The notes below the pieces were generated by a model that saw only the letters and a program-made list of their open reading frames with translations, was not told the DNA's origin and made no database searches. From positions 1 to 32,734 of the forward strand of contig MGHI01000019.1 of NCBI GenBank assembly GCA_001793155.1: a stretch of 32,734 nt of DNA. Direction: 5' to 3'. Below are positions 1 to 8,173 of this stretch, piece by piece (the stretch's first letter is position 1; each line of letters starts with the position of its first letter). A program made the position numbers and the translations under genes. Origin of the DNA: Candidatus Woesebacteria bacterium RIFCSPLOWO2_01_FULL_39_61 (GTDB taxonomy: Bacteria; Patescibacteriota; Microgenomatia; UBA8517).

Positions 1-596
1 GTTTCATGCATTTTTGTCAACTCACGTCCGACAAAAACTCGCAAATCGGAACCGAATGCTTTCTCTAGAGTCTCCAAAGTCCTCAGTATTCGGAATGGGC
101 TTTCGTAAAAAACAAAAGACATCTTGGTTAACCTTATTAACTCGATTAACCGTTTAACTTTCTTCTTAGGCCAGAAACCCAAAAATAAAAATTTGTCTGC
201 ACGGAATCCGGAAACAGACAATGCTGTGGTGATGGCTGAAGCACCAGGAATGGGAATAATTTTTAAATCAGGCTTATACGAAAGCAGAAAATCAATAAGC
301 TCGTTTCCGGGATCGGAAATTCCGGGAGTACCGGCGTCGGAAACTAGCGCTATGTTTTTGCCGTCGAGAAGATAATTCAGAATTTCGAGTTTCTTTCCTT
401 CACCGGAGTGCTGATGGTAGCTAACCAATTTGGCATTTTTTATTTGCCATTTAGCATTTAACGAAGAAAGCAATTTCTTCGCTACTCTTGTATCTTCAGC
501 CAATATTATATCCACCTCCCCCATCACCCTTATTGCCCTTAGCGTTATATCCTCAAGATTTCCTATAGGAGTTGCAACAATATAAAGCGTACCCAT
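1..596 (-). CDS. rsmI: 16S rRNA (cytidine(1402)-2'-O)-methyltransferase RsmI, truncated by the left window edge
   Basis: Minus-strand translation from ATG at 596: MGTLYIVATPIGNLEDITLRAI...EDTRVAKKLLSS...VSDAGTPGISDPG...FVFYESPFRILRTLETLEKAFG...VGRELTKMHE; characteristic RsmI motifs. Not in the ORF track because it runs off the edge. Confidence 0.93.
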   Translation of the reverse strand, partial: MGTLYIVATPIGNLEDITLRAIRVMGEVDIILAEDTRVAKKLLSSLNAKWQIKNAKLVSYHQHSGEGKKLEILNYLLDGKNIALVSDAGTPGISDPGNELIDFLLSYKPDLKIIPIPGASAITTALSVSGFRADKFLFLGFWPKKKVKRLIELIRLTKMSFVFYESPFRILRTLETLEKAFGSDLRVFVGRELTKMHE

Positions 597-630
597 AATG
601 CTATAATTATACTCACCAATTAAACCTAAT

Positions 631-672
631 GCATTTAGCATTTAGCATTTAGCATTTAGCATTTAGCATTTT
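631..672. repeat. Short tandem heptamer repeat, 6 copies of GCATTTA (last copy GCATTTT)
   Basis: Direct reading: gcatttagcatttagcatttagcatttagcatttagcatttt. Confidence 0.95.
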
Positions 673-677
673 ATAAA

Positions 678-750
678 CGGGGTGTGGCTCAGTTGGCAGA
701 GCGCTACGTTCGGGACGTAGAGGTCCCCGGTTCGAATCCGGGCACCCCGA
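678..750 (+). tRNA. tRNA-Pro (anticodon CGG)
   Basis: Acceptor CGGGGTG/CACCCCG with discriminator A; anticodon stem-loop CTACG-TTCGGGA-CGTAG; T arm CCCCGG-TTCGAAT-CCGGG. Confidence 0.95.
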
Positions 751-857
751 CTCTTTTTTGGAGCTTTATTTTAGATATAAAATCTTATATAATTCTGCCT
801 TAAGTCCAAATCAATAAGAGCCAATAGCGGCAAATTCTTTGACATAGGAGGTGTAAG

Positions 858-986
858 ATGCTTAAGTCGCGTAGGATGCGAAAACACTGGTACCCCAGTG
901 ATCTTCACCGCTTCTTTATCGGATGGCCGATTCTAATTACAATCTTTCTGATTGTATTTATACTTTTTTCGGTTATGCCGAAGTGA
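858..986 (+). CDS. 42-aa basic single-TM microprotein
   Basis: Strong SD (ATAGGAGGTG) 5' of ATG; MLKSRRMRKHWYPSDLHRFFIGWPILITIFLIVFILFSVMPK; followed by a terminator-like hairpin. Too short for the ORF track. Confidence 0.6.
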   Translation: MLKSRRMRKHWYPSDLHRFFIGWPILITIFLIVFILFSVMPK

Positions 987-997
987 AGCCAACATCC

Positions 998-1072
998 TTG
1001 GTGGGGAGGCCGCCAATCCTTTTTTGATCATCCGATCATTTAGGCGAATAAAACCTCCCCACCAAACCTTTT
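998..1072 (+). terminator. Long hairpin followed by T-run downstream of the 42-aa ORF
   Basis: TTGGTGGGGAGG (998-1009) pairs perfectly with CCTCCCCACCAA (1054-1065), with inner stems CGCC/GGCG and TGATC/GATCA, then CCTTTTT. Confidence 0.6.
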
Positions 1073-1107
1073 TACAAATATTGCCACCTCTCTTCATAAA
1101 ATTGATA

Positions 1108-1130
1108 TGTCCAAGGAATATCCTTGTACA
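1108..1130. repeat. REP-like palindrome copy 1 (TGTCCAAGGAATATCCTTGTACA)
   Basis: Near-palindromic 23-mer; its reverse complement TGTACAAGGATATTCCTTGGACA matches the copy at 1331 with few mismatches. Confidence 0.75.
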
Positions 1131-1148
1131 TGAATGCTATACTAAATT

Positions 1149-1832
1149 ATGCCTCAGAAAAATACGGTCAAAATTTCTGTAGAAAATAGTTTTTATCATA
1201 TCTATAACCGTGGAGTCGAAAAAAGAATCATCTTTGAGAACGAACAAGACTATCGAGTATTTCTGCACTATCTAAAAGAAGCCCTCTCCCCACCTCTCAA
1301 GAAAGAAGATCTGCCAAAGGACAAGGTGCATGTACAAGGAGTATCCTTTGACAGACCTAAGAGACAAAGTAAAAATCTTCATAACAAAATAGAACTTATT
1401 GCGTACTGCCTCATGTCTAACCACTTTCATTTATTAATAAAACAGGTTGAAAAGGGCTCTATGGAAACTCTTATGCGTTCCCTTCTAACACGCTACTCGA
1501 TGTATTTCAACAAAAAATATAAACGGGTCGGCACCCTCTTTCAGGGTACTTATAAAGCAAGTCTAATAGACAATGATAGATACCTTTTACACCTCACTCG
1601 TTATATTCATTTAAATCCCATCGAAACTACGAGTGACGTCTCAAGATGGTATTCTTCCTATGCTAACTATTTAGGAATAAAGAAAAGTAATTGGTTAAAT
1701 CCAAAACTTATACTTTCCTTTTTTGAACGAGCAAAAATCCCCGAATTAAAAAGAGTTAATTCTTACGAAAAATTTGTTGAGGACTTCAAAAAGGATAGCG
1801 CTGAAATCCTTGGAGAACATACTTTAGAATAG
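1149..1832 (+). CDS. Y1/HUH transposase, REP-associated tyrosine transposase (RAYT/TnpA_REP) like
   Basis: FYHIYNRGVEKRIIFENEQDYRVFLHYL...AYCLMSNHFHLLIKQ...TLFQGTYKASLIDNDRYLLHLTRYIHLNPI; HFH (HUH) motif and typical RAYT residues. Confidence 0.9.
   Translation: MPQKNTVKISVENSFYHIYNRGVEKRIIFENEQDYRVFLHYLKEALSPPLKKEDLPKDKVHVQGVSFDRPKRQSKNLHNKIELIAYCLMSNHFHLLIKQVEKGSMETLMRSLLTRYSMYFNKKYKRVGTLFQGTYKASLIDNDRYLLHLTRYIHLNPIETTSDVSRWYSSYANYLGIKKSNWLNPKLILSFFERAKIPELKRVNSYEKFVEDFKKDSAEILGEHTLE
1331..1353. repeat. REP-like palindrome copy 2, inside the transposase CDS
   Basis: TGTACAAGGAGTATCCTTTGACA, translated in-frame as part of KVHVQGVSFDRP. Confidence 0.75.
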
Positions 1833-1841
1833 ATGTACAAG

Positions 1842-1864
1842 TGTACAAGGAGTATCTTTCTACT
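1842..1864. repeat. REP-like palindrome copy 3, diverged, just 3' of the transposase stop
   Basis: TGTACAAGGAGTATCTTTCTACT, preceded by an extra TGTACAAG at 1834-1841. Confidence 0.65.
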
Positions 1865-1873
1865 TGTGGTTAC

Positions 1874-2458
1874 TTAGCCCAAGTACATTTCCTCGTCAAG
1901 TCTTTTATAGGAGTAAATCTCATTTTTCTTGAACCAGAGTTCTTCTTCAAACTCTGCTTCCTCACTATTTCCTGAAGCATGTACCAAATTATGCCCCGCC
2001 CTTTTGGACATAAATGAAGCATAACCCCTGGCTTTAGTAAAATCCCCCCTTATTGTACCTGGAACGGCTTTATCGCCAAACGTATGACCGACTATTTTCC
2101 TTACGGTATTTATTGAGTTTTCGCCTTCCAAAAGTATTGCTACAACAGGACCTGAAGTCAGAAATTCAACTAACCATTTACACATCTTTTTCCCAATCTC
2201 ATATGGCTCCATCGTATCCAAATCTTCTCCCAGATCCCGCCCGTATTCTTTGTAAGTTTCGAGAGCTCTTTTGCCGATGCTTTCAACCCACTGTTTCCTG
2301 GAAACCGGATAATGCTTGGCGGCAAAATCCTTGTCTATCCAAATCATCTTCATGGCCGCTATTTTTAGTCCGACATTTTCGAAACGGCTAATAATCTGAC
2401 CAACTATTCCCCTTTTAACTCCATCCGGTTTGATAAGCACTACAGTTCTTTCAGTCAT
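1874..2458 (-). CDS. ndk: Nucleoside diphosphate kinase (long form)
   Basis: MTERTVVLIKPDGVKRGIVGQIISRFE...GENSINTVRKIVGHTFGDKAVPGTIRGDF...NLVHASGNSEEAEFE; active-site His context NLVHASGN. Confidence 0.93.
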   Translation of the reverse strand: MTERTVVLIKPDGVKRGIVGQIISRFENVGLKIAAMKMIWIDKDFAAKHYPVSRKQWVESIGKRALETYKEYGRDLGEDLDTMEPYEIGKKMCKWLVEFLTSGPVVAILLEGENSINTVRKIVGHTFGDKAVPGTIRGDFTKARGYASFMSKRAGHNLVHASGNSEEAEFEEELWFKKNEIYSYKRLDEEMYLG

Positions 2459-3726
2459 GTTAGAAGTTTAGCAAATTTTTCTTCGTTTTTGTAAGGTCCA
2501 ATTATGGCAAGATTCACTTTTTTGGGGTTAAAGATGTCTCTGGAGATTTTTTCCAGTTCGGCAAGCTCGATTTTATCGATTCTTTTGAAAAATTCCTCCG
2601 GAGTATCAATCTTAGGTAAAAATAAAGCTCTTTGGCCGAAATATTCGCTCACTTCGGTCGTATCCTCTAAACCCAGCGCTGTTTTTCCCTTTACATATTC
2701 TTTGGCTTTTTGTAGTTCCTTTACGGTCAACGGATAGCGCCCTGAAGCTATTCCATAGATTTGATCAAGAATCACTTTAATGGATTCCGAAATTTTATCA
2801 GGGTGAACGCCTGCATAAGTTGCAAAGATGCCGCAATCGATATATCTTTCGATTGACGTCGAAATCGAATATGCCAATCCCCTTTTAGTTCTGACTTCTG
2901 TAAAGAGTCTCGAACTCATCCCCTTTCCTAAGATAATAGACAAAAGTCCCTCAGCATACCTGTCTTTGTGAGTTCTTTCGTGTCCATAAAAACCTAAAAT
3001 AAAATGAGCCTGCTCAGTTTCTTTGGACTTAAGCTTCAGACGGGGTGATTTTTGATTCGGATTGAAACCCTCAAACTTCGATACTTCACCTTTCGTCAAA
3101 CTACCGAAATACTTTTCCGAAAGATCTAAAGCCTCTTGAGACCGAAAGCTTCCAACAACCGTGATAAACATTGAATTGGTATGATACTGCCTTTTCCGAT
3201 AATTTAAAAAGTCTTCTCTGTGAAGAGATTTGACGCTCTCGGGTGTTCCTGCAATATCTCGACCTAAAGGATGATTAGGAAACATAAGCTCGCTAAAAAT
3301 ATCTCCTATGTTCCACATCGGCGTATCAAGATGCATAGAAATCTCTTCCAAAATTACTCCTCTTTCTTTTTCAATCTGTTTTTCTTCCAAGTTAGAGTGA
3401 ACAACCATATCGGAAAGTATGTCGAATGCCATCTCTAATTTAGCTGACCGTAATTTGATATAAAAATTTGTCCATTCATTAGATGTTCCGGCATTATATT
3501 CGCTCCCCAATGAGTCAAGCTCATAAGTAACTTCCTCCTGCGACTTATATTTTCTCCCGCCCTTAAAAGCCATGTGTTCCAAAAAATGACTAATGCCGCT
3601 AACACTTGTCTCCTCGTTTCTTGAGCCGGTCTTAGCCCAAACTGTTACTGTGGCCGATTCCAATGACGGCATGGCAACAGTCAGAACCCTGAGACCGTTT
3701 TTGAGTATATTTAAGTCAAATTTCAT
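2455..3726 (-). CDS. M16 family zinc metallopeptidase (processing-peptidase-like)
   Basis: HFLEHMAFKG (HxxEH), SRLFTEVRTKRGLAYSISTS; overlaps ndk start by 4 nt. Confidence 0.93.
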   Translation of the reverse strand: MKFDLNILKNGLRVLTVAMPSLESATVTVWAKTGSRNEETSVSGISHFLEHMAFKGGRKYKSQEEVTYELDSLGSEYNAGTSNEWTNFYIKLRSAKLEMAFDILSDMVVHSNLEEKQIEKERGVILEEISMHLDTPMWNIGDIFSELMFPNHPLGRDIAGTPESVKSLHREDFLNYRKRQYHTNSMFITVVGSFRSQEALDLSEKYFGSLTKGEVSKFEGFNPNQKSPRLKLKSKETEQAHFILGFYGHERTHKDRYAEGLLSIILGKGMSSRLFTEVRTKRGLAYSISTSIERYIDCGIFATYAGVHPDKISESIKVILDQIYGIASGRYPLTVKELQKAKEYVKGKTALGLEDTTEVSEYFGQRALFLPKIDTPEEFFKRIDKIELAELEKISRDIFNPKKVNLAIIGPYKNEEKFAKLLT

Positions 3727-3787
3727 TAAATGAAAAAGACGCGAGCTTGTCGCGTTTATGCTACTATTGTACTACGAGGTTCTCCTG

Positions 3788-4762
3788 ATGACAAAAGCAA
3801 ATTTATACCCAAAACACTCCATCGGTGAACACATCATCCCCTTCGAACTAATGTTTGATAAAAGCGATACTGTCGAATACGTTTTATCATCTATTCGTAA
3901 AAAAACGGGAAGCTGGCCAAACTCCGAATCCATCTATGTCGTGGATAAAGAGAACAAATTAACAGGAGCAATCGAGTTTAAAAGGTTACTTACATCAAAC
4001 CCAAAAGAAAGACTTTTAAATCTGATGCCAAGAGATACCGACTTTCTGACTGACCGTTCACATCAAAATACAGCTGTTAAACTTGCGATAAATAAAAACT
4101 TAGAATCCATTCCTATAGTCGATCAAAACGGACATTTTTTGGGAATTATAGACTCAGGTCAGATTTTAAAGATTATGCACGAAGAACACGTTGAAAAACT
4201 AATGCATTTTTCAGGAATACTAGATAATGAGTCTTTGGCTGATGCTTATAAAGCTAAAATTTCTGGTGTGTTTCGTGCACGAATCCCTTGGCTTCTGCTT
4301 GGGTTAATTGGTGGAATTTTTTCTACTTTGGTCATTAAATTATTTGACCATACCCTCGAAAAAGAGTTATCGTTGGCATTCTTTATTCCCCTTATTGTTT
4401 ATATGAATGCAGCTGTCGGGGCACAAACACAAACAATCTTCGTTCGCTTTAGCGCTTTTGAAAAGATTAGCTTTAAAAAATCAATGCTTTATGAATTAAA
4501 AGTTGCCTTACTGGTCGGAGCAACGATAGCAATTGGAATGTTTTTCTTTGCCACTATCTGGCTGGGATCAAAAATTGCAGAAATCGTTTCTCTGTCAATA
4601 TTTATCGGAGTAGTATCATCTGTAGTTATCGGAACCTTTATTCCTTGGTTTCTGCAAAGGAAAGGCAAAGATCCTGCAATCGGTTCCGGACCTTTTGCTA
4701 CAATAATTCAGGATCTGTTGTCTGTAATCATCTATTTTTCTATTGCAGCATACCTTTTATAA
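3788..4762 (+). CDS. MgtE-like divalent cation transporter (CBS pair plus MgtE membrane domain)
   Basis: CBS-like region (ESIPIVDQNGHFLGIIDSGQIL), then RIPWLLLGLIGGIFSTLVIKLF...NAAVGAQTQTIFVR...IGTFIPWFLQRKGKDPAIGSGPFATIIQDLLSVIIYF. ORF opens at 3758; 3788 preferred because of GAGGT upstream. Confidence 0.85.
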   Translation: MTKANLYPKHSIGEHIIPFELMFDKSDTVEYVLSSIRKKTGSWPNSESIYVVDKENKLTGAIEFKRLLTSNPKERLLNLMPRDTDFLTDRSHQNTAVKLAINKNLESIPIVDQNGHFLGIIDSGQILKIMHEEHVEKLMHFSGILDNESLADAYKAKISGVFRARIPWLLLGLIGGIFSTLVIKLFDHTLEKELSLAFFIPLIVYMNAAVGAQTQTIFVRFSAFEKISFKKSMLYELKVALLVGATIAIGMFFFATIWLGSKIAEIVSLSIFIGVVSSVVIGTFIPWFLQRKGKDPAIGSGPFATIIQDLLSVIIYFSIAAYLL

Positions 4763-4768
4763 TGCGTC

Positions 4769-5389
4769 ATGAAACAACCGACTCATGAGGTTAGTAAACA
4801 TCTAATCAAAAGTTTCGAAGCCAAAGCGCTCAAGAAACGCTCCCTTGCTGTAAGATTCGCCGATGATTTGACTTCGCTTTTCGGAAGTATGTTCTTTTTG
4901 ATCGTAAATGCATTAGTGTTTATTGTTTGGATTTTAATTAATACCGGTAAAGTTCAGGGTATTGCCCCATTCGATCCTTTCCCTTTCTCAATGCTCACGA
5001 CCGTAGTTTCGCTCGAAGCGATAATTTTAACGGTAATAGTTCTTATGAGCCAAAATCGATCAAGCCTAATAAGTTCTATGCGTGAAGAAATCGACATTCA
5101 AGTAAATCTCATCGCCGAGCGCGAAATTACAAAAATTCTCAAACTCCTAAATGAGCTTCTCAAAGTAAAAGGAATTAAACTCGAGGATAAGGAGTTAGAT
5201 GAGATGTTGAAAGAAATCGATGCCTCGTATTTGGAGCGAAAACTTGAAGACGAATTATTCGGTAAACCCGAAACTTTTGTAAATAAAGTTAATAAAGTAA
5301 CTAAACCAATAAGAATGGTTGGGGAAGAATTTGAGGAAGGAGTCGAAAAAGTAGCAGAAAGGTTTGAAAAGAAATTAACCCTGAAATAA
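4769..5389 (+). CDS. DUF1003 family membrane protein
   Basis: RFADDLTSLFGSMFFLIVNALVFIVWILIN...FDPFPFSMLTTVVSLEAIILTVIVLMSQNR is typical of DUF1003. Confidence 0.85.
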   Translation: MKQPTHEVSKHLIKSFEAKALKKRSLAVRFADDLTSLFGSMFFLIVNALVFIVWILINTGKVQGIAPFDPFPFSMLTTVVSLEAIILTVIVLMSQNRSSLISSMREEIDIQVNLIAEREITKILKLLNELLKVKGIKLEDKELDEMLKEIDASYLERKLEDELFGKPETFVNKVNKVTKPIRMVGEEFEEGVEKVAERFEKKLTLK

Positions 5390-5394
5390 CGGAG

Positions 5395-6585
5395 CTACCT
5401 TTGAGGAACTTCTGCCACTAGAGTATCATAATACCCTCCGGCTCCGTAGCCAACAAAAAGCCATCTTGTACCTTCTTTCATTTTATCAACCTGTTTTAGC
5501 CAGGAAATCATCGGCGAAGCCGCACTGACATTTCCGAATTCACGGACTACAAAATGTTTGGTTAAGTCAAGCTTTAATCCGTGTGCTCTTTCCAGTCTTC
5601 TCGATTGAGATTCCGCGATTTTATAATTGGCGTGGTGCATGACAACTCCGTCAAACCAACCATCCGGATTTCCGCTTGCCCCGGTACGGCTTTTGAATTG
5701 ATTCAATGTTTGGGCTACTATATCAGCGGTATTATATCCGAAAAGCTTTAGCATGCCCCGGTTATCCTTCATTTTAATCGAGGATCCGTCTTCAGGTTCC
5801 GGCAACTTACCGGCGATAACGATATGATTCTCATCCGGAAAATAATCCATTGCCGGTAAATCACCTTTCGGTACATCATATGCCATTGCAACCTGAAGAG
5901 CTCCCTCCTCATCATAAATAGTAGCTGACCTACTTACAACAGGGACCAAAGATTCTCCCGGTACAATGCCTATTACCGCACCTGCGTTACCGAATAGCTG
6001 TAAAGCTTGGGTATCTTTTGTACCGATTAATCCACGACTTAAGTTCTCTATTCCTCCGATTAATACCTTTTTTCCTTGCAAGTTCCTAGTACTTAAGGCC
6101 AAATTTAGAGCTCGCATTGAACTATCACAAGCGGTGTGCACACTCACCTTGGGAGTTTTTTCGGGAATTCCAACCCTTTGGGCAATTTCTACCGTATAAT
6201 GTGGGTGCGTTGGAATCGACGTTCCAATAAATAAGGCATCTACCTCTTCGGGATTCCAGTTATTGGCTTGAAGTGCACCGGCTACCAATCTCTCGCCCAC
6301 AGCGATCTCAACCTCTTTTTGTCCCTCTAAGCTAAAATGAAGGGTCAAAAAACGAGAGTCAAAACCCTTAGAACTAAGTTCTAATGTTTCACTCGCCGCC
6401 AATTTACGTCCTAAAAAATTTTCCAAATAAGCCGGAAGTTGATCATTGGATAGCATCACTCCCCAACCGGCATATTCTCCCCCCAAACCGATTTCTGGTT
6501 TCCCGGGTACCCTCTCGGCAAAATAACCCACTCCATCTCCAATCGGAAGTATTTCATTCGCTCGTAATTTAAACCTGTCTACCAT
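5395..6585 (-). CDS. 3-oxoacyl-ACP synthase III / thiolase-fold (FabH-like) protein
   Basis: Cys-His-Asn triad recognisable: VHTACDSSMRALNLAL, MHHANYKIAESQ, EFGNVSAASPM; C-terminal FVGYGAGGYY. Confidence 0.82.
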   Translation of the reverse strand: MVDRFKLRANEILPIGDGVGYFAERVPGKPEIGLGGEYAGWGVMLSNDQLPAYLENFLGRKLAASETLELSSKGFDSRFLTLHFSLEGQKEVEIAVGERLVAGALQANNWNPEEVDALFIGTSIPTHPHYTVEIAQRVGIPEKTPKVSVHTACDSSMRALNLALSTRNLQGKKVLIGGIENLSRGLIGTKDTQALQLFGNAGAVIGIVPGESLVPVVSRSATIYDEEGALQVAMAYDVPKGDLPAMDYFPDENHIVIAGKLPEPEDGSSIKMKDNRGMLKLFGYNTADIVAQTLNQFKSRTGASGNPDGWFDGVVMHHANYKIAESQSRRLERAHGLKLDLTKHFVVREFGNVSAASPMISWLKQVDKMKEGTRWLFVGYGAGGYYDTLVAEVPQR

Positions 6586-6717
6586 GTTATTGCGTTAAAT
6601 ACTTGACAGAGAGTATACTCGCTTATCCTTTTTAAAATAAGAGGAAATATTGGCACATTGACATTACTTTTGGCGGAAAAGTAAATGTCCCAAACATTCG
6701 CGTTTGGAGGAAGGAAA

Positions 6718-7107
6718 ATGAAACAAAACCTGCGCATTGCAATCCTCGAGGACTCTACCAAACTGGCAGAGTCACTAAGAAATGCAATCAGAAACTCTCT
6801 GGTTGCCTACATCCAGTTGTTTTTTTCCGGAGAAGATTTGCTTAAGGAATTAGCTTCCGGAAGGAGGTTTGATATTTACATCCTGGATTACCAATTGGAT
6901 AGATACCACCGCAAACTCTGGGGTGACGAGGTTGCCGAAAAAATTCTGGCGTTCTCTCCGAAAGCAAAAATAATAGGAGTGTCCTCCGCTTCTTACGAGG
7001 AAATTTTCACACAGATCGGAGCACATTTTCTTGTCAAGGCTTCGGTCAATAAGAATATTCTCAGGACAATAAGAGAGCTTCTTAGCCAAAAATCCGGGAA
7101 AAAATGA
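6718..7107 (+). CDS. Stand-alone response regulator receiver (REC) domain protein, copy A
   Basis: RIAILEDS (acidic pair), DIYILDYQLD (phosphoacceptor Asp), GVSSAS (Ser/Thr), HFLVKAS (Lys). ATG at 6718 has SD GGAGGAAGG; ORF opens at 6685. Confidence 0.83.
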   Translation: MKQNLRIAILEDSTKLAESLRNAIRNSLVAYIQLFFSGEDLLKELASGRRFDIYILDYQLDRYHRKLWGDEVAEKILAFSPKAKIIGVSSASYEEIFTQIGAHFLVKASVNKNILRTIRELLSQKSGKK

Positions 7108-7118
7108 GGAGGCTTTAA

Positions 7119-7496
7119 ATGGATCAATTCAAAATTGCAGTTGTCGACGATGACAGGCTGTTCAGCGATTCCTTGCGGATAACTTTACAAGATGAGCTGG
7201 GCGCAAACGTTGTCTTATTTACTTCGGGTGAAAAATTACTCGTTGAATTAAATTCGGGTAAGAAATTCGATCTTTACATCCTGGATTACCATCTGGATAG
7301 ATATCACCGCAAACTCTGGGGTGACGAGGTTGCATCGCTACTTTTTGAGTTTCATCCAGAAGCTAAAGTCGTGGGATTGTCCACTTCGGACGAGGCAGGA
7401 CGAAAGTTCAGAATTGCTGGGGCCCACTTTATAGACACAAGGATTGGATATCAGGATCGGATAAAGATTCTCAAGCAAATTCTTGAGTCAAACTAA
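7119..7496 (+). CDS. Stand-alone REC domain protein, copy B (paralog of A)
   Basis: KIAVVDDDRLFSDSL, DLYILDYHLDRYHRKLWGDEVA, GLSTSD; the conserved beta5 Lys appears lost (HFIDTRIG). Confidence 0.8.
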   Translation: MDQFKIAVVDDDRLFSDSLRITLQDELGANVVLFTSGEKLLVELNSGKKFDLYILDYHLDRYHRKLWGDEVASLLFEFHPEAKVVGLSTSDEAGRKFRIAGAHFIDTRIGYQDRIKILKQILESN

Positions 7497-7580
7497 TTAA
7501 ACAATTCCGGTTAAATCTCATTTCCATTAAGCCTAAGAGTATAGCAAATCAGAACAGATTAAAAAAGTAAGGAGGCCAAG

Positions 7581-8003
7581 ATGTCGAAGGATATAAAAAG
7601 TGCGTTAATTTTTATGGGGATATTCATTCTTGGAGCAAGTCTTTTTGTAAGCTGTAGTTTGGTCAACTCCAGCAAAAGACAACAAGAAGCCGAAAGGTAT
7701 TACTTGGGAAAAACTTTTGAAGTTGATTCTGAATTTCCCCTATGGTTCAGGGTAGAAAAGGTAGAAATCGTGAGCAGTTTCTGGGGCTCGGTCGTGGAGA
7801 CTTTTATAGAAGGAACGCTAATCCTTGAGCCGCCCGAAGGAGCCAAATATTTAGGAACGAGTCCCGGTTCATCCTTTATTAACTGGCAATACTCGGACGG
7901 AGGAGGTGAATCCTGGCGCCTTGAGACTATAGATCTCAAAGGAGCCTGGGGAAAGGACGATAGAAGAGTAATCGAAATCGTCAAAATTGAGACAATAAAA
8001 TAA
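7581..8003 (+). CDS. Small putative lipoprotein of unknown function
   Basis: SD AAGGAGG; N-terminal hydrophobic segment ending in LFVSC (lipobox-like). Confidence 0.6.
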   Translation: MSKDIKSALIFMGIFILGASLFVSCSLVNSSKRQQEAERYYLGKTFEVDSEFPLWFRVEKVEIVSSFWGSVVETFIEGTLILEPPEGAKYLGTSPGSSFINWQYSDGGGESWRLETIDLKGAWGKDDRRVIEIVKIETIK

Positions 8004-8015
8004 GATCCATGATTA

Positions 8016-8120
8016 AAAAACAGCAGACAGCCAAAGGGTTTCCGCCCCCTACGGTTTCTTACGTTTGGCACCATGCCAACAACCTACCAAAACGTAAGAT
8101 TATGCTGTTTTTCTTTTTTT
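8016..8120 (+). terminator. Nested hairpin terminator between convergent genes
   Basis: AAAAACAGCA (8016-8025) pairs with TGCTGTTTTT (8103-8112), inner CTTACGTTT (8058-8066)/AAACGTAAG (8090-8098), followed by a long T-run. Confidence 0.6.
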
Positions 8121-8173
8121 TATTTAAATTAGCTGCCAACACCGGGTGTTGATTAGGTTCGAACACCGGCTAA

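Noticed and set aside
124-375. + strand 83-aa ORF
   Set aside because: Antisense to clearly recognisable rsmI.
952-1182. + strand 76-aa ORF
   Set aside because: Overlaps the 42-aa ORF, the terminator-like hairpin and the transposase start, with no RBS or protein-like composition.
6611-6620. GAGTATACTC palindrome between the KAS III and REC genes
   Set aside because: Likely just the -10 region (TATACT) of the minus-strand gene; no repeat copies seen.
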